From Chthoniobacteraceae bacterium (lineage in GTDB: Bacteria > Verrucomicrobiota > Verrucomicrobiia > Chthoniobacterales > Chthoniobacteraceae), in assembly GCA_947476255.1 (NCBI GenBank), contig CANJPY010000001.1, positions 53,768 through 117,767 of the forward strand: DNA of 64,000 nucleotides, read 5' to 3'. The number at the start of each line of letters is the position of its first letter. Within the stretch, counting starts at the first letter, position 1. The notes below the pieces were generated by a model that did no database searches, was not told the origin of the DNA, and saw only the letters and a list, made by a program, of their open reading frames with translations. Shown in pieces: positions 20,141 through 30,352 of this stretch. Made by a program: the position numbers and the translations under genes.

Positions 20141-21919
20141 TTATTCCAAATCCGTCACCGCCCCCAGCGTGGCGGTAGTCACCGTGCGTGCGTACTTTGC
20201 CAAAACTCCGCGCGTATACGCAGGCGCAGGCGCCTTCCACTTGGCCTTGCGCTTGGCAAGTTCAGCCGCAGGAACCCCCAGCGTCAGCTCGTGCTTTTTA
20301 GCGTCGATTGTCACCAAGTCGCCGTTCTTGACCAACGCGAGCGGACCGCCCAAAGCGGCCTCAGGCGTGATGTGCCCGACCACAAATCCATGCGATCCAC
20401 CCGAAAAACGTCCGTCCGTAATCAATGCCACATCCTTGCCCAACCCCTTGCCCATCACCGCACTGGTGGGAGACAACATCTCGCGCATCCCAGGCCCTCC
20501 CACGGGCCCCTCGTGGCGAATCACAATCACGTGCCCCTTCTTCACCGTTCCGTCCAAAATGGCCTTCAGTGCGGTCTGTTCGTTTTCAAACACAATCGCC
20601 TTCCCACTGAAAAGCAGCCCTTCTTTTCCAGAGATTTTCGCCACGGCTCCGCCCGGCGCCAAGTTGCCTTTCAAAACCACCAGATGACTATCCGGTTTGA
20701 TCGGGTTCTCAAACGAACGCACAATCTCCTGGTTGCGGGGATACGCCTTCACCTTCTTGAGATTTTGAGCCAGTGTTTTGCCAGTCACGGTCAGACAATC
20801 CCCGTGCAACAATTTCTCGTCCAAAAGCATCTTCATCAGCGGGGTCTGGCCGCCGATTTCAATCAACTCGCTCATCAGGAAACGGCCGCTCGGCTTGAGG
20901 TCGGCAAGCACCGGCACCCGCTTGCCAATTTTGGTGAAATCATCCAGAGAAAGTTTCACTCCGGAGGCATGCGCCATGGCGAGCAAATGCAGGACCGCAT
21001 TCGTAGACCCCCCCAGCGCGATCACCACGGTAATGGCGTTTTCAAAGGACTCGCGGGTCAAAATATCCGAGGGCCGGATCCCCCTCTTGATCAGTTCCAC
21101 CACGGCAATCCCTGCTTGGCGGGCATCTGCAAGTTTTGCAGAAGAAGTCGCGTTCTGGGCACTCGAGTTGGGCAAGCTCATTCCCAATGCCTCGATCGCG
21201 GACGCCATCGTGTTTGCCGTGTACATTCCGCCGCAGGAACCCGCGCCCGGAATCGATTCCTCTTCGATCAAAGCCAGTTCACGGTCATCAATGTGTCCGT
21301 TGGCGATGGCGCCCACGGCTTCAAAGCAACTCACGATGTCCAGTTTGCGCCCGGCTAAGGCTTCCGCCCGGTCCTTGCGCAGGCGCTTGGCCGCAATGGT
21401 CCCCGTGATACACCCGGGCAAAATCGTCCCGCCATAAACAAACACTGAAGGCCGGTTCAAGCGCGCCAAAGCCATCACGCATCCCGGCATGTTTTTGTCG
21501 CAACCCCCGATCGCCACCACACCGTCAAAACCCTGACACCCCACCACCGCCTCAATCGAGTCGGCAATAATTTCCCGTGACACCAGAGAATACTTCATCC
21601 CCTCGGTCCCCATGGAGATCCCGTCCGAGATGGTCATCGTATTGAAAATGAGCCCCTTCCCTCCGGCGGTGTTGATGCCGGCCTCGGACTGCCTGGCCAG
21701 GCCGTCGATATGCATATTGCAGGGCGTAACCATGCTCCACGTGGAGGCGATCCCGATCTGGCTCTTCTTAAAGTCGTCGCGGGTGAATCCCACGGCATGT
21801 AACATCGCCCGGCTTGCCGCGCGCTCGACTCCGTCCACGACCTCCGAGGACCAATGCCGGTGGAGAGTTGCTTTGGCGGAGGGGGCTTTTTGGGACTTTG
21901 GGCCGGTCGATTTACTCAT
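20141..21919 (-). CDS. ilvD: Dihydroxy-acid dehydratase
   Basis: STWSMVTPCNMHIDGLA, GCDKNMPGCVMALARLNRPSVFVYGGTILPG, GAGSCGGMYTANTMASAIEALGMSLP, TDGRFSGGSHGFVVGHITPEAALGGPLALV. Confidence 0.97.
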   Translation of the reverse strand: MSKSTGPKSQKAPSAKATLHRHWSSEVVDGVERAASRAMLHAVGFTRDDFKKSQIGIASTWSMVTPCNMHIDGLARQSEAGINTAGGKGLIFNTMTISDGISMGTEGMKYSLVSREIIADSIEAVVGCQGFDGVVAIGGCDKNMPGCVMALARLNRPSVFVYGGTILPGCITGTIAAKRLRKDRAEALAGRKLDIVSCFEAVGAIANGHIDDRELALIEEESIPGAGSCGGMYTANTMASAIEALGMSLPNSSAQNATSSAKLADARQAGIAVVELIKRGIRPSDILTRESFENAITVVIALGGSTNAVLHLLAMAHASGVKLSLDDFTKIGKRVPVLADLKPSGRFLMSELIEIGGQTPLMKMLLDEKLLHGDCLTVTGKTLAQNLKKVKAYPRNQEIVRSFENPIKPDSHLVVLKGNLAPGGAVAKISGKEGLLFSGKAIVFENEQTALKAILDGTVKKGHVIVIRHEGPVGGPGMREMLSPTSAVMGKGLGKDVALITDGRFSGGSHGFVVGHITPEAALGGPLALVKNGDLVTIDAKKHELTLGVPAAELAKRKAKWKAPAPAYTRGVLAKYARTVTTATLGAVTDLE

Positions 21920-21934
21920 AGGGGAAAACAGGTG

Positions 21935-21960
21935 GTCCCCGTAGTCTAGTGGATCAGGCT
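21935..21960 (+). other. 5' tRNA-Glu-like fragment (acceptor strand plus D-arm only)
   Basis: GTCCCCGTAGTCTAGTGGATCAGGCT resembles the 5' end of bacterial tRNA-Glu (GTCCCCTTCGTCTAGAGGCCTAGGAC); no anticodon or T-arm follows. Confidence 0.45.
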
Positions 21961-22024
21961 CTTTGAGGCAAGCCCGGCTGAGGACTCGACTTTTACGATC
22001 CACGAGTTCATCCTAAGGCCTTCC

Positions 22025-22336
22025 ATGCTCCCCTTTGTTCTACTGTTGATCGGCATTTTCTTCTGCGTGATGGTCTCAGTGAAGCGTTTTCTGGCCCGGT
22101 ACCAATCCCCCACCCAGCGCTCTTGGTGGATCAGGGTTTGCATCTTCGGCTTTTTCGGCCTGGTTTTTCTGGGGATCTTGATCCTGCCACTTCCGAACAA
22201 ACAGCGTCTCCTGGCCATTGTCCCCGCCTTTTTTTTCATCGCAGTGGCCAGCCGGGTGTTTCGGTCGGGAAAAGCACGCATGCAACAGGAGCCGCAAAAA
22301 GCCCCGGACTTGGAGCAGATGAAACGACTCAACTGA
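22025..22336 (+). CDS. Small hypothetical membrane protein
   Basis: Two hydrophobic segments ([35 protein letters not shown]). Confidence 0.6.
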   Translation: MLPFVLLLIGIFFCVMVSVKRFLARYQSPTQRSWWIRVCIFGFFGLVFLGILILPLPNKQRLLAIVPAFFFIAVASRVFRSGKARMQQEPQKAPDLEQMKRLN

Positions 22337-22452
22337 CCGGCGGCATGAGGAAGGCAGCGCTTGAGAGAATATGTTTGAACGCCCTAGAAGCCATTGGCGT
22401 CCCAAGATTTCATAGTGTATACTGCTTGAAAACCACCAACCCATCTCCCCTC

Positions 22453-23130
22453 ATGCACCACCGCCGCCTCCTCCCTTTCGCCTCGCTCCCTTTCGCCTCG
22501 CTCCCGTGCGTTTCCGCGATTTCCAGCCTTTTGCTGATTTCGTCCATTTTACCCCTCGTTTCGTCCACTGCCTCCGCGGCGGACAAACCCGCGGCAGCCG
22601 CTGAAAAAACCACCGCCGAACCCGTTGTGAACAAAGAAGAACTTCGCAAAAAACTCAGCCCCCTGCAGTACGATGTCACCTGTAATGCAGCCACGGAGCC
22701 CCCCTTCCGCAATGCCTACTGGGACAACCACAAGATGGGACTCTATGTCGACGTCATCGATGGGGAGCCTCTCTTCGCCTCCAACCACAAGTTTGATTCC
22801 GGCAGCGGCTGGCCCAGTTTCTTCCAGCCCGTCTCGAAGGCTTCCATCATTGAAAAGGAAGACCGCACCCACAACATGATCCGGGTGGAAGTCATCTCCA
22901 AGAAAAGCGGCGCCCATTTGGGCCACCTCTTCCCAGACGGGCCACGCCCCACGGGAATGCGCTACTGCATCAACTCCGCCTCCCTGCGGTTTATTCCGGT
23001 TGCAGAGCTCGAAAAGGAAGGCTACGGGAAACTGCGGCCGCTGTTCGCAGAAGCTGAGACGCAGTCCACGGACTCGGCGGCCAAGCCTGTGGGTGCCGCC
23101 GCCAAGCCCGGCGATGCCTCCAAGAAATAA
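22453..23130 (+). CDS. msrB: Peptide-methionine (R)-S-oxide reductase with signal peptide
   Basis: [24 protein letters not shown]...[13 protein letters not shown]...[30 protein letters not shown]; start [14 protein letters not shown] within ORF 22123..23130. Confidence 0.92.
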   Translation: MHHRRLLPFASLPFASLPCVSAISSLLLISSILPLVSSTASAADKPAAAAEKTTAEPVVNKEELRKKLSPLQYDVTCNAATEPPFRNAYWDNHKMGLYVDVIDGEPLFASNHKFDSGSGWPSFFQPVSKASIIEKEDRTHNMIRVEVISKKSGAHLGHLFPDGPRPTGMRYCINSASLRFIPVAELEKEGYGKLRPLFAEAETQSTDSAAKPVGAAAKPGDASKK

Positions 23131-23267
23131 GTCGTAAACGCCCCTAGATCGAAGCCAGTAAAGCTGTGCGGTAAAATGCGTTGAGCCTCCCCTGAAAACG
23201 CCCGGCAACTTTTCTCCCTTCCCAGTTTCTTCTCCACCCGCTCTCTTTTTCCCTCGAAGGCCAGCCA

Positions 23268-24563
23268 TTGAACGAAATCAACCCCCGCGGTAAAATCGTG
23301 GAACGCGCCCTGCTCGTCGGGGCGTTTTTTAAACAAACAGACCGGCCTGAAGCGGAAAGTCTTCTTCAGGAACTTGAAGAGCTCGTGACCACGCTTGGTG
23401 TGCCGATTGTGGACCGGATGCTCATTTTCGGCCGGGAAACGCACGCCCAGTATCTGCTGGGCACAGGAAAAGCGGCTGAAATCGCGGAGCGTGTCAAAAT
23501 TGAAGGGCTGGATTCCGTTATTTTTGACAACGAACTGACCCCCAGCCAGCAGCGAAACTGGGAAAAAATCACGGGCGTCGCGGTTCTGGACAGGCAGGAA
23601 GTCATTCTCGATATCTTTGCCCAGCGGGCGCAAACCCATGAAGCGCGGCTCCAGATTGAACTCGCGCGCTTGGAATACTCGCTCCCGCGCCTGACCCGCG
23701 CGTGGGGACATTTGGTGCGCCAAGGGGGTGGCATCGGCGCCAAAGGAGAGGGCGAATCCCAGCTCGAACAGGACAAACGTCGCATTCGCACCGCGATTGG
23801 CCGGCTCAAAGACCAACTCAAAGAAGTCCGCACCATTCGCTCCACCCAGCGCAAGGATCGCAAGCGCACCCCCGTTCCCAACGCCGCCATTGTCGGTTAT
23901 ACCAACGCCGGAAAATCCTCCCTCATGCGTCGGTTGACGGGTGCCGAGGTGCTCATAGAGGACAAATTGTTCGCCACCCTGGACACCACGACCAGAAAAG
24001 TGTCCCTCCCCAATCACCAACCGCTTCTGCTTACAGACACAGTCGGTTTTGTGCGCCGCCTGCCCCACCGCTTGGTGGAAGCTTTCCGCGCCACTCTTGA
24101 GGAATCCGTCCTGGCGGAGTTTTTGGTCCACGTTTTGGATGTTTCCCAGCCCGAAGTTCTCACATTTTACAAAACAACCATGGAAGTCCTTGCCGAGTTG
24201 GGTACGGACACCAAACGAATGATCCTCGCCTTTAACAAGGTGGACCAAGTGGAAGAACGCTCAAAACTGGAGCCCCTGCGCCACCAGTTTCCGGAAGCGC
24301 ATTTTATTTCCACACACACGGGCGAGGGAATCGACGGTCTGGTGGAGCATATGGCGGAACTGGCCTCCAACGGTTCTCGTGTATGCACCCTTGAGTTACC
24401 GGCTGCCGCCGGCGACCGTCTTGCCCGTTTGCACAGGTCGGCACAGATTCTGGAGACGCGTTACGAGGAGGACCGCGTGTGTTTAGTTGCCGTGCTTTCA
24501 CCCGCCATGCTCAGAGACTATCAGGACTGCGTGAAGGCATCCGAGCGGGAGGGGTTGCAGTGA
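23268..24563 (+). CDS. hflX: GTPase HflX (TTG start)
   Basis: LDRQEVILDIFAQRAQTHEARLQIELARLEYSLPRLTRAW, GYTNAGKSSLMRRLTGA, LFATLDTTTRKV, LLTDTVGFVRRLPHRLVEAFRATLEE, NKVD. Confidence 0.96.
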   Translation: MNEINPRGKIVERALLVGAFFKQTDRPEAESLLQELEELVTTLGVPIVDRMLIFGRETHAQYLLGTGKAAEIAERVKIEGLDSVIFDNELTPSQQRNWEKITGVAVLDRQEVILDIFAQRAQTHEARLQIELARLEYSLPRLTRAWGHLVRQGGGIGAKGEGESQLEQDKRRIRTAIGRLKDQLKEVRTIRSTQRKDRKRTPVPNAAIVGYTNAGKSSLMRRLTGAEVLIEDKLFATLDTTTRKVSLPNHQPLLLTDTVGFVRRLPHRLVEAFRATLEESVLAEFLVHVLDVSQPEVLTFYKTTMEVLAELGTDTKRMILAFNKVDQVEERSKLEPLRHQFPEAHFISTHTGEGIDGLVEHMAELASNGSRVCTLELPAAAGDRLARLHRSAQILETRYEEDRVCLVAVLSPAMLRDYQDCVKASEREGLQ

Positions 24564-24698
24564 AATCAAACCCGGGGCATGCCCCCCAAACAACCGCACC
24601 TGCAAGGTGCGTTCAGAAAAAGGATCCCACGATTTTGACGGGTTGGCGCGAAATCAGCTATACCAAGGCTTGATTCGTTTTTTGGGAAAAAGTAGATC

Positions 24699-27600
24699 AT
24701 GAACCAGGACAGTATTGATGCTCAGAATACAGCCGCGACAGCGGTCAGTCCCGTTCTGACCCTTGAACTCGGCGATTTTTTGCACCGCATCCCCCCAGGC
24801 GCTCTGAATGACGGCCCGCATGTGCCGACCCAGCCAATTTCCTTCGATTTCAACTGGCTGGACGCCCGGGTTCAATCAGGTGACCCCACCGTTCCCCTCT
24901 CTGAAATCTATTCGAAGGTTCCAAAAATTTTCCGCGATCCAGAGTCTGCCCACAGTGCCGTTCCGATCCGTTTGCCTTACCTGAAAGTGACGCGCATGCT
25001 GGCGCAGCGCCGTGCGCAGGTAGCACTGGAAAGTCCCCCGGCAGACGCCAACATCGCGCAGGACGCTGCCCCAGTAGCCGCGCACACCCCGACGGAAAGC
25101 GCTGAATCCTCCGTCTCAATTTCCGTACCCTCCCCAGAAACGGCTGCAAAAACTGCATCGGAAACTGCGCTTGCCCAGCAAGCCGCGCAGGCTTTACCCG
25201 AGCAAACGCCTTCTCCTTCGGTGGTGGTGCTTGAAATTCCTCCAGGCACACCTGCGGTTCCCTCGGATTTGAAGCAGCCTTCTGAACCACTGGAGCAGAG
25301 TCACCTCAAGGAAATAGAGACCCTGCAACGCACCGCAGCTCAAGAATTGGAAAAGGAGCGGGAAGCGCGCATCAAGCTGCAGCACCAACTGGAAGACGCC
25401 CAAAAGGACGCCCAAAAAGCCCTGGCGGCGCTGGAAGAGGCAAAACAAGCGGCTCACACAGAAGCGGCCGCGGAACCGATAGCAAAAGGCCCCGCGGACG
25501 AAGAACTCTCGGATTGGGAATTGCGGGCTGTCAAACAGTTGGAAGAGGATGTCGAAACCTACAGGAAACGCATTCGCACTCTGCTCACAGAGCGCGACAC
25601 CCTGCAGGAAAAGAACGCCCAGCTGGCACATCAGCTCCAAACAGCCGGCCAGCCTCAGGTGCTGATTACCGCACCCAATGCCGGCGGACCCGCCCCCGCG
25701 AGTCCAAACGAGCTGCAAAACAGAATTTCAGTTCTCAAACAGGAGCGTGCCGCTCTGGAGAAAGCGCGGCAAGAAGCCCTGCAACAATTGGAAGATGTCC
25801 GCTCGGGGAAGGCGCAGCTTGAAAGTGCCGTCGCCAACATGAGCACCGAAGCGCAGGCTCAGGAAATTCTGGCTCTGCGCCAGCAGCTCGAAAAGGCGGC
25901 TAAAGAGATTGAGCAGCTCAAAAAAGACAAGGAACTCTTGTCGGACATAAAAAAAAATGACTCCGACAATTCGGAGCGTACGTCGGCTGTAAACGATCGT
26001 ACGGTTCAAGGGCTCCGGCGCTCAATTGACGCCCAGTCCAAGGCGGTCAGTTCGCTGACCCGGGAGCGGGACGCCCTGTCTGAGGAACGAGACGTCCTCA
26101 CCAAGGATCTGGCGGCCTCCAAGTCCGCGCACCAGTCGGAAGTCGAAGGGATGCGCGGACGCTTGGAAACCGCGGAAAAAACGGCTGCTGAATTCCAAAC
26201 CGTCAAAACCGCGGATATTGCCCGCATTGAAGAGCTCACCAAGGAGCGGAATCAATTGCGCCAGCAAATCAGCTCTCTGGAAAGTACGGTTCAAAATTTA
26301 CAGGCGCAATTTTCCGAGTCCAAGAAGGCGCAGGAAGAATCGACCCTCAAATTTGATGCCGAGCAACGGCGCGCAGATGCCGAACTTTCAGCCGCTCGAG
26401 CCGCTACCGAGAGCGCAGTGGCGGCGGCTCATTTGGAGAGCCACGAAAAATTGGCGGATCTGGACAGTCAGCGCTTGAAGGCGGTTGAAGCGCGGGCCGC
26501 TGTGGAGGCGCGCGCTGCGGAACTCGACCGCGCAAAATCTGTTTCGGAAACACGCAACAAGGACCTTGAAACGGATTTAGAGAATCTTCGAAAGGAGAAC
26601 CTTGAATTAAACCTCCGTCTTTCCGACATCCTTAAGGAAAAGGATGACGCCATCGCAGGCCTGCGTGAGGAGCACAAACTCACTCTGGACAGTTCAACCA
26701 GCATTCTCAAGGAGCGCCTGGAGCAGTCCGAAAAAATGCATTCCAAGGCGTTGGCCGCCGCTAAAGAAGGGGCTCAACATGCACTGGATGCCGCCAAACG
26801 CGCCCATGCCACAGAGTTGACACAGCTTCAAAGCGCGCTGGATACCGCAAAAGCCGACCGCCAACAGGCCACCGAAGCACTGCAATCCCAACTGGATGCC
26901 AGAATCGCCGAGCACCAGCGTTCGATTGACACGCTTCAAACGACGCAGGCGGCCACGCTGGAACTCACCAAAGTCCAGCACCAGCAGATTCTTGACGCCC
27001 TGCACCTCTCCCAGGAAGAAGCGCTGTCCGCCTTGCGTAAATCCAAGGACGACGAAATCGATGACATCGAAGCCGCCTCGAAGGAAACCATTCTGCGTCT
27101 GGAGGCCGAACGCAACCAACTTCTTACAGAACGCACACGGCAGCTGGCCGATATCCGCGCAGCCCAGGAAGAGCAGCTGGCCCTGAGCCGTGCCGAGCAT
27201 GAAAAAGCCCTTGCAGCCGCACTCACGGAACGCGCTGCCGCCGTTGCCGAACGCGACCAGCGCTTAGCCGCCGTAAGCGGCGACCGGGAGCGCCGGATTG
27301 CGGAATGGACCACCCGCTACGAAGCGCTGCAGGCTGAACACGCCCGCGTCGTGGCCACACTCGCGGCGGAACGCGATTCCACCGTGCTTCTCAAGGACCA
27401 ACAGCTGGCCGAAGCTCAGGCAGAACGCGACCGCCGCCTCGCAAAAGCAACCGCCGACCACCGCCAGACGCTTTCTAATCTTACCACCTCCAAGGATTTT
27501 GAGATCGCCAAGATCCGCGAAGAACTCAGTAGTGTCCGCGTGGATTCTGACCGCCTCCGGGCCGCTCTGGCTGACACAGAACGCCGCTATCCAGCGGAGA

Positions 27601-28094
27601 TTTCTCGTCTTCGTGAGGATCTCGATGCGGCCCGTAATGAGTCCTCAGAACTCACAGGCCGTCTCGCCGCTGCCGAGAGCGACTCCCGCCGCCGTTCAGA
27701 CCAGTTAAGCCGGGAACGCGAGGCGCTTCTGAACGAGAAGGTCACGCTGCTGGCGCTGCTCGAAGAAAACCGGGAAACCCTGAGGGCCCGCACTGAAGAT
27801 TTTTCACGTCAAATTGAAGGAGTCACACGCCAGCGTGACGAATTCCGGGCCTCCGCCGAGACCGCACGCGCCACGGCGCGGGAACAAGCGTTTGCCTTGG
27901 AGCGCGAACGCAACGACCTTATCCGTGGCGATACGGAGCAACGCGAACGCATCGAACGCGAGCTCGCCCGCCTTCGCAGGGAGCGCGATGCAGCCGTGCG
28001 CCAGCGTGACGCATTGCGCGAACGGGCAGACGTTCTTTTGGAGCGGCAGCAGCATCTTTTGGAAGACATCTCCCGCACCAGTCCCCAAGTTTAA
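24699..28094 (+). CDS. Giant coiled-coil protein (1131 aa) with distinct N-terminal domain
   Basis: N-terminus LTLELGDFLHRIPPGALNDGPHVPTQPISFDFNWLDARVQSGDPTVPLSEIYSKVPKIF, then about 950 aa of heptad-like, Ala/Glu/Arg-rich coiled coil. Confidence 0.85.
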   Translation: MNQDSIDAQNTAATAVSPVLTLELGDFLHRIPPGALNDGPHVPTQPISFDFNWLDARVQSGDPTVPLSEIYSKVPKIFRDPESAHSAVPIRLPYLKVTRMLAQRRAQVALESPPADANIAQDAAPVAAHTPTESAESSVSISVPSPETAAKTASETALAQQAAQALPEQTPSPSVVVLEIPPGTPAVPSDLKQPSEPLEQSHLKEIETLQRTAAQELEKEREARIKLQHQLEDAQKDAQKALAALEEAKQAAHTEAAAEPIAKGPADEELSDWELRAVKQLEEDVETYRKRIRTLLTERDTLQEKNAQLAHQLQTAGQPQVLITAPNAGGPAPASPNELQNRISVLKQERAALEKARQEALQQLEDVRSGKAQLESAVANMSTEAQAQEILALRQQLEKAAKEIEQLKKDKELLSDIKKNDSDNSERTSAVNDRTVQGLRRSIDAQSKAVSSLTRERDALSEERDVLTKDLAASKSAHQSEVEGMRGRLETAEKTAAEFQTVKTADIARIEELTKERNQLRQQISSLESTVQNLQAQFSESKKAQEESTLKFDAEQRRADAELSAARAATESAVAAAHLESHEKLADLDSQRLKAVEARAAVEARAAELDRAKSVSETRNKDLETDLENLRKENLELNLRLSDILKEKDDAIAGLREEHKLTLDSSTSILKERLEQSEKMHSKALAAAKEGAQHALDAAKRAHATELTQLQSALDTAKADRQQATEALQSQLDARIAEHQRSIDTLQTTQAATLELTKVQHQQILDALHLSQEEALSALRKSKDDEIDDIEAASKETILRLEAERNQLLTERTRQLADIRAAQEEQLALSRAEHEKALAAALTERAAAVAERDQRLAAVSGDRERRIAEWTTRYEALQAEHARVVATLAAERDSTVLLKDQQLAEAQAERDRRLAKATADHRQTLSNLTTSKDFEIAKIREELSSVRVDSDRLRAALADTERRYPAEISRLREDLDAARNESSELTGRLAAAESDSRRRSDQLSREREALLNEKVTLLALLEENRETLRARTEDFSRQIEGVTRQRDEFRASAETARATAREQAFALERERNDLIRGDTEQRERIERELARLRRERDAAVRQRDALRERADVLLERQQHLLEDISRTSPQV

Positions 28095-28343
28095 CACAAG
28101 TCTCAGCCAGCGACACTCGGCCCGGTCGCGTTTTCGCGCCCCCAAGCGGGTCAACGTCACCGGGACGGTCCGCACTCCATCCCAAGGAGGGATTCAAGGT
28201 GGGAGAAAAACAACCACCATGGTGAGGCAGTTGCAGCAGGGCCCGCCGCCGGTGGAATGGCGGGGACCCCCGCCTCACTCACCCGCAGATCTCACACAGT
28301 TAGTGGCTTTGCAGATTTAATTTTGATGCTAGATTCGCCGCCC

Positions 28344-29384
28344 ATGAAAGTTGCACTCATCACCGGAATCACGGGGCAGGATGGCTCCTACCTAGCGGAG
28401 CAGTTGTTGGATAAAGGCTACACCGTGCATGGGATGATCCGCCGCAGCTCTTCGTTTAATACGGGTCGCATTGATCATCTTCACGACGATCCCACCATTC
28501 ACGGAAGCCGGTTCTTCCTCCATTACGGAGACCTCACGGACTCCAGTAATTTAAACCGGCTCCTCGAGCGTATTCAGCCTGATGAGGTCTATAATCTTGC
28601 GGCTCAGAGTCATGTCAAAGTTTCCTTTGACGTGCCCGAATATACCTCGGAGGTCGACGCCTTGGGAACGCTGCGTTTTTTGGATGCGATTAAAGAAGTC
28701 GGGCTGCGCGACAAAACCCGTTTTTACCAAGCCTCCACCAGCGAGCTTTACGGAAAAGTCCAGGCCGTACCGCAGGACGAAAAAACCCCTTTCTACCCGC
28801 GCTCTCCCTACGCCGTCGCGAAAATCTACGGCTTTTGGATGGTGGTGAATTACCGCGAGGCCTACGGCATCCATGCGTCCAATGGAATTCTCTTCAATCA
28901 CGAGTCTCCCCGCCGTGGCGCCACCTTTGTCACACGGAAAATCACCATCGCAGCCGCTCGCATCAAGCTTGGAAAGCAGGAACAACTGCATCTTGGAAAT
29001 CTGAACGCGAAACGAGACTGGGGCTTCGCGCCTGAGTACACGGAGGGCATGTGGCGCATTCTCCAGCAAGAGACGCCCGATGATTACGTCCTCGCCACGA
29101 ATGAAACCCATACCGTCAGGGAGTTCGTGGCACTGGCGTTTGCGCATATCGGAATGCCACTGCGCTTCGAAGGAGAGGGTGAAAAAGAGGTTGGGATCGA
29201 TCCCACAACGGGCAAAGTCATTGTTGCGGTGGATCCTCGCTACTATCGGCCGACGGAAGTGGATTTGCTGATTGGTAATCCGGCCAAAGCGGCGGCGAAA
29301 CTCGGTTGGAAGCCTAAGACGCGCTTCAGTGATTTGGTCAAAATGATGGCCGAAGCCGACTTGAAGGAAATCAAAGGGCATTGA
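28344..29384 (+). CDS. gmd: GDP-mannose 4,6-dehydratase
   Basis: [108 protein letters not shown]. Confidence 0.97.
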   Translation: MKVALITGITGQDGSYLAEQLLDKGYTVHGMIRRSSSFNTGRIDHLHDDPTIHGSRFFLHYGDLTDSSNLNRLLERIQPDEVYNLAAQSHVKVSFDVPEYTSEVDALGTLRFLDAIKEVGLRDKTRFYQASTSELYGKVQAVPQDEKTPFYPRSPYAVAKIYGFWMVVNYREAYGIHASNGILFNHESPRRGATFVTRKITIAAARIKLGKQEQLHLGNLNAKRDWGFAPEYTEGMWRILQQETPDDYVLATNETHTVREFVALAFAHIGMPLRFEGEGEKEVGIDPTTGKVIVAVDPRYYRPTEVDLLIGNPAKAAAKLGWKPKTRFSDLVKMMAEADLKEIKGH

Positions 29385-29467
29385 TGTCACTGGCTCCGCA
29401 AAAAGGGGCGCAAACAAATCCAGTGGTTCCCGTTTGCTATCCCGGTCCCTTCACGTACATTTACCCC

Positions 29468-29998
29468 ATGGCCGCGCTCGACGAAGCATCCTTTCAATAT
29501 GCCATAGAAAACACCCAGGTCCTTCAAGCGCCCGAAAGACGCATTGATACCTTCGGCACCACTAGTTTCCGTTTCTTTCTGGTGTCTGAATTGATGGACT
29601 CCGTGGGGCAGGTCCGGGTGAGAGATGGGAGGCTGCACGCAGAGCGGCCGCAGATCATCGCCCCGGGGCACCTGCAAAGGCTTCTTTTGGATGGCTTTGG
29701 AGAAAAGGCCGAGCAGTTCATGACGTGGCTTCGGGATCATTCGAGTCATCTGGCCATTCTGAAATACGGCTTCCAGTTCAGAAAGACGGACGTTTCAGAA
29801 CATGTGGCCCACAGTAGCGTGGAGGAAGTTGTGCAGAAGATCAAAGACCAGATCGACTACTCTGAGGATCCCTTGAGCGCGATCATTTTGGGCGTCGACG
29901 AAGGCTGGGAGGTCTGTTTGCTGAAATTTGCCTCAGACATGATTCAGGAATCATCGGGAAGCAATATGGGGGACTTTCGCAGGCGCGGACTGCTCTAA
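29468..29998 (+). CDS. Conserved-looking hypothetical protein
   Basis: ORF with likely start MAALDEASFQYAIENTQVL; stop TAA at 29996-29998 abuts a tandem repeat. Confidence 0.65.
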   Translation: MAALDEASFQYAIENTQVLQAPERRIDTFGTTSFRFFLVSELMDSVGQVRVRDGRLHAERPQIIAPGHLQRLLLDGFGEKAEQFMTWLRDHSSHLAILKYGFQFRKTDVSEHVAHSSVEEVVQKIKDQIDYSEDPLSAIILGVDEGWEVCLLKFASDMIQESSGSNMGDFRRRGLL

Positions 29999-30139
29999 GG
30001 ACCCTCCCGCTGAAAAGGACCCTCCCGCTGAAAAGGACCCTCCCGCTGAAAAGGCCACTCCCCCAGAAAGGGCCACTCCCCCAGAAAGGGCCACTCCCGC
30101 TGAAAAGGCCACTCCCCCAGAAAGGGCCCTCCCGCTGAA
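29997..30139. repeat. 18-bp minisatellite, 7 full units plus one shorter unit
   Basis: aaggaccctcccgctgaa x3, then aaggccactcccccagaa/agggccactcccccagaa/agggccactcccgctgaa/aaggccactcccccagaa and agggccctcccgctgaa. Confidence 0.95.
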
Positions 30140-30352
30140 AGCCTCTCCCGCCGCGTTCAGATCAGTTCTGATTGGCTAAAATCCGTAGAGAGCTTTAAGA
30201 AGGCATAGGACACAATCCTTCTTCACATTGAGCGGCGGCGTTGCCTCCCACGAGGCGAGGGGCCGAGTTCTTTGGACAACCCAACCCACCATGCAGAGTC
30301 AGCCTTCCTTTCCAACCACCGTGGCGCGCTCGTTCGCGAGCGGGGGTGAGGC

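Noticed and set aside
20042-21358. 438-aa plus-strand ORF
   Set aside because: Fully antisense to ilvD, whose product is unmistakable; composition (His/Arg/Gln-rich) is typical of shadow ORFs in GC-rich DNA.
23022-24248. 408-aa minus-strand ORF
   Set aside because: Antisense to hflX and the msrB end; no recognisable domain.
29997-30139. Possible CRISPR or attachment array
   Set aside because: Contiguous 18-bp units without spacers; better described as a minisatellite.
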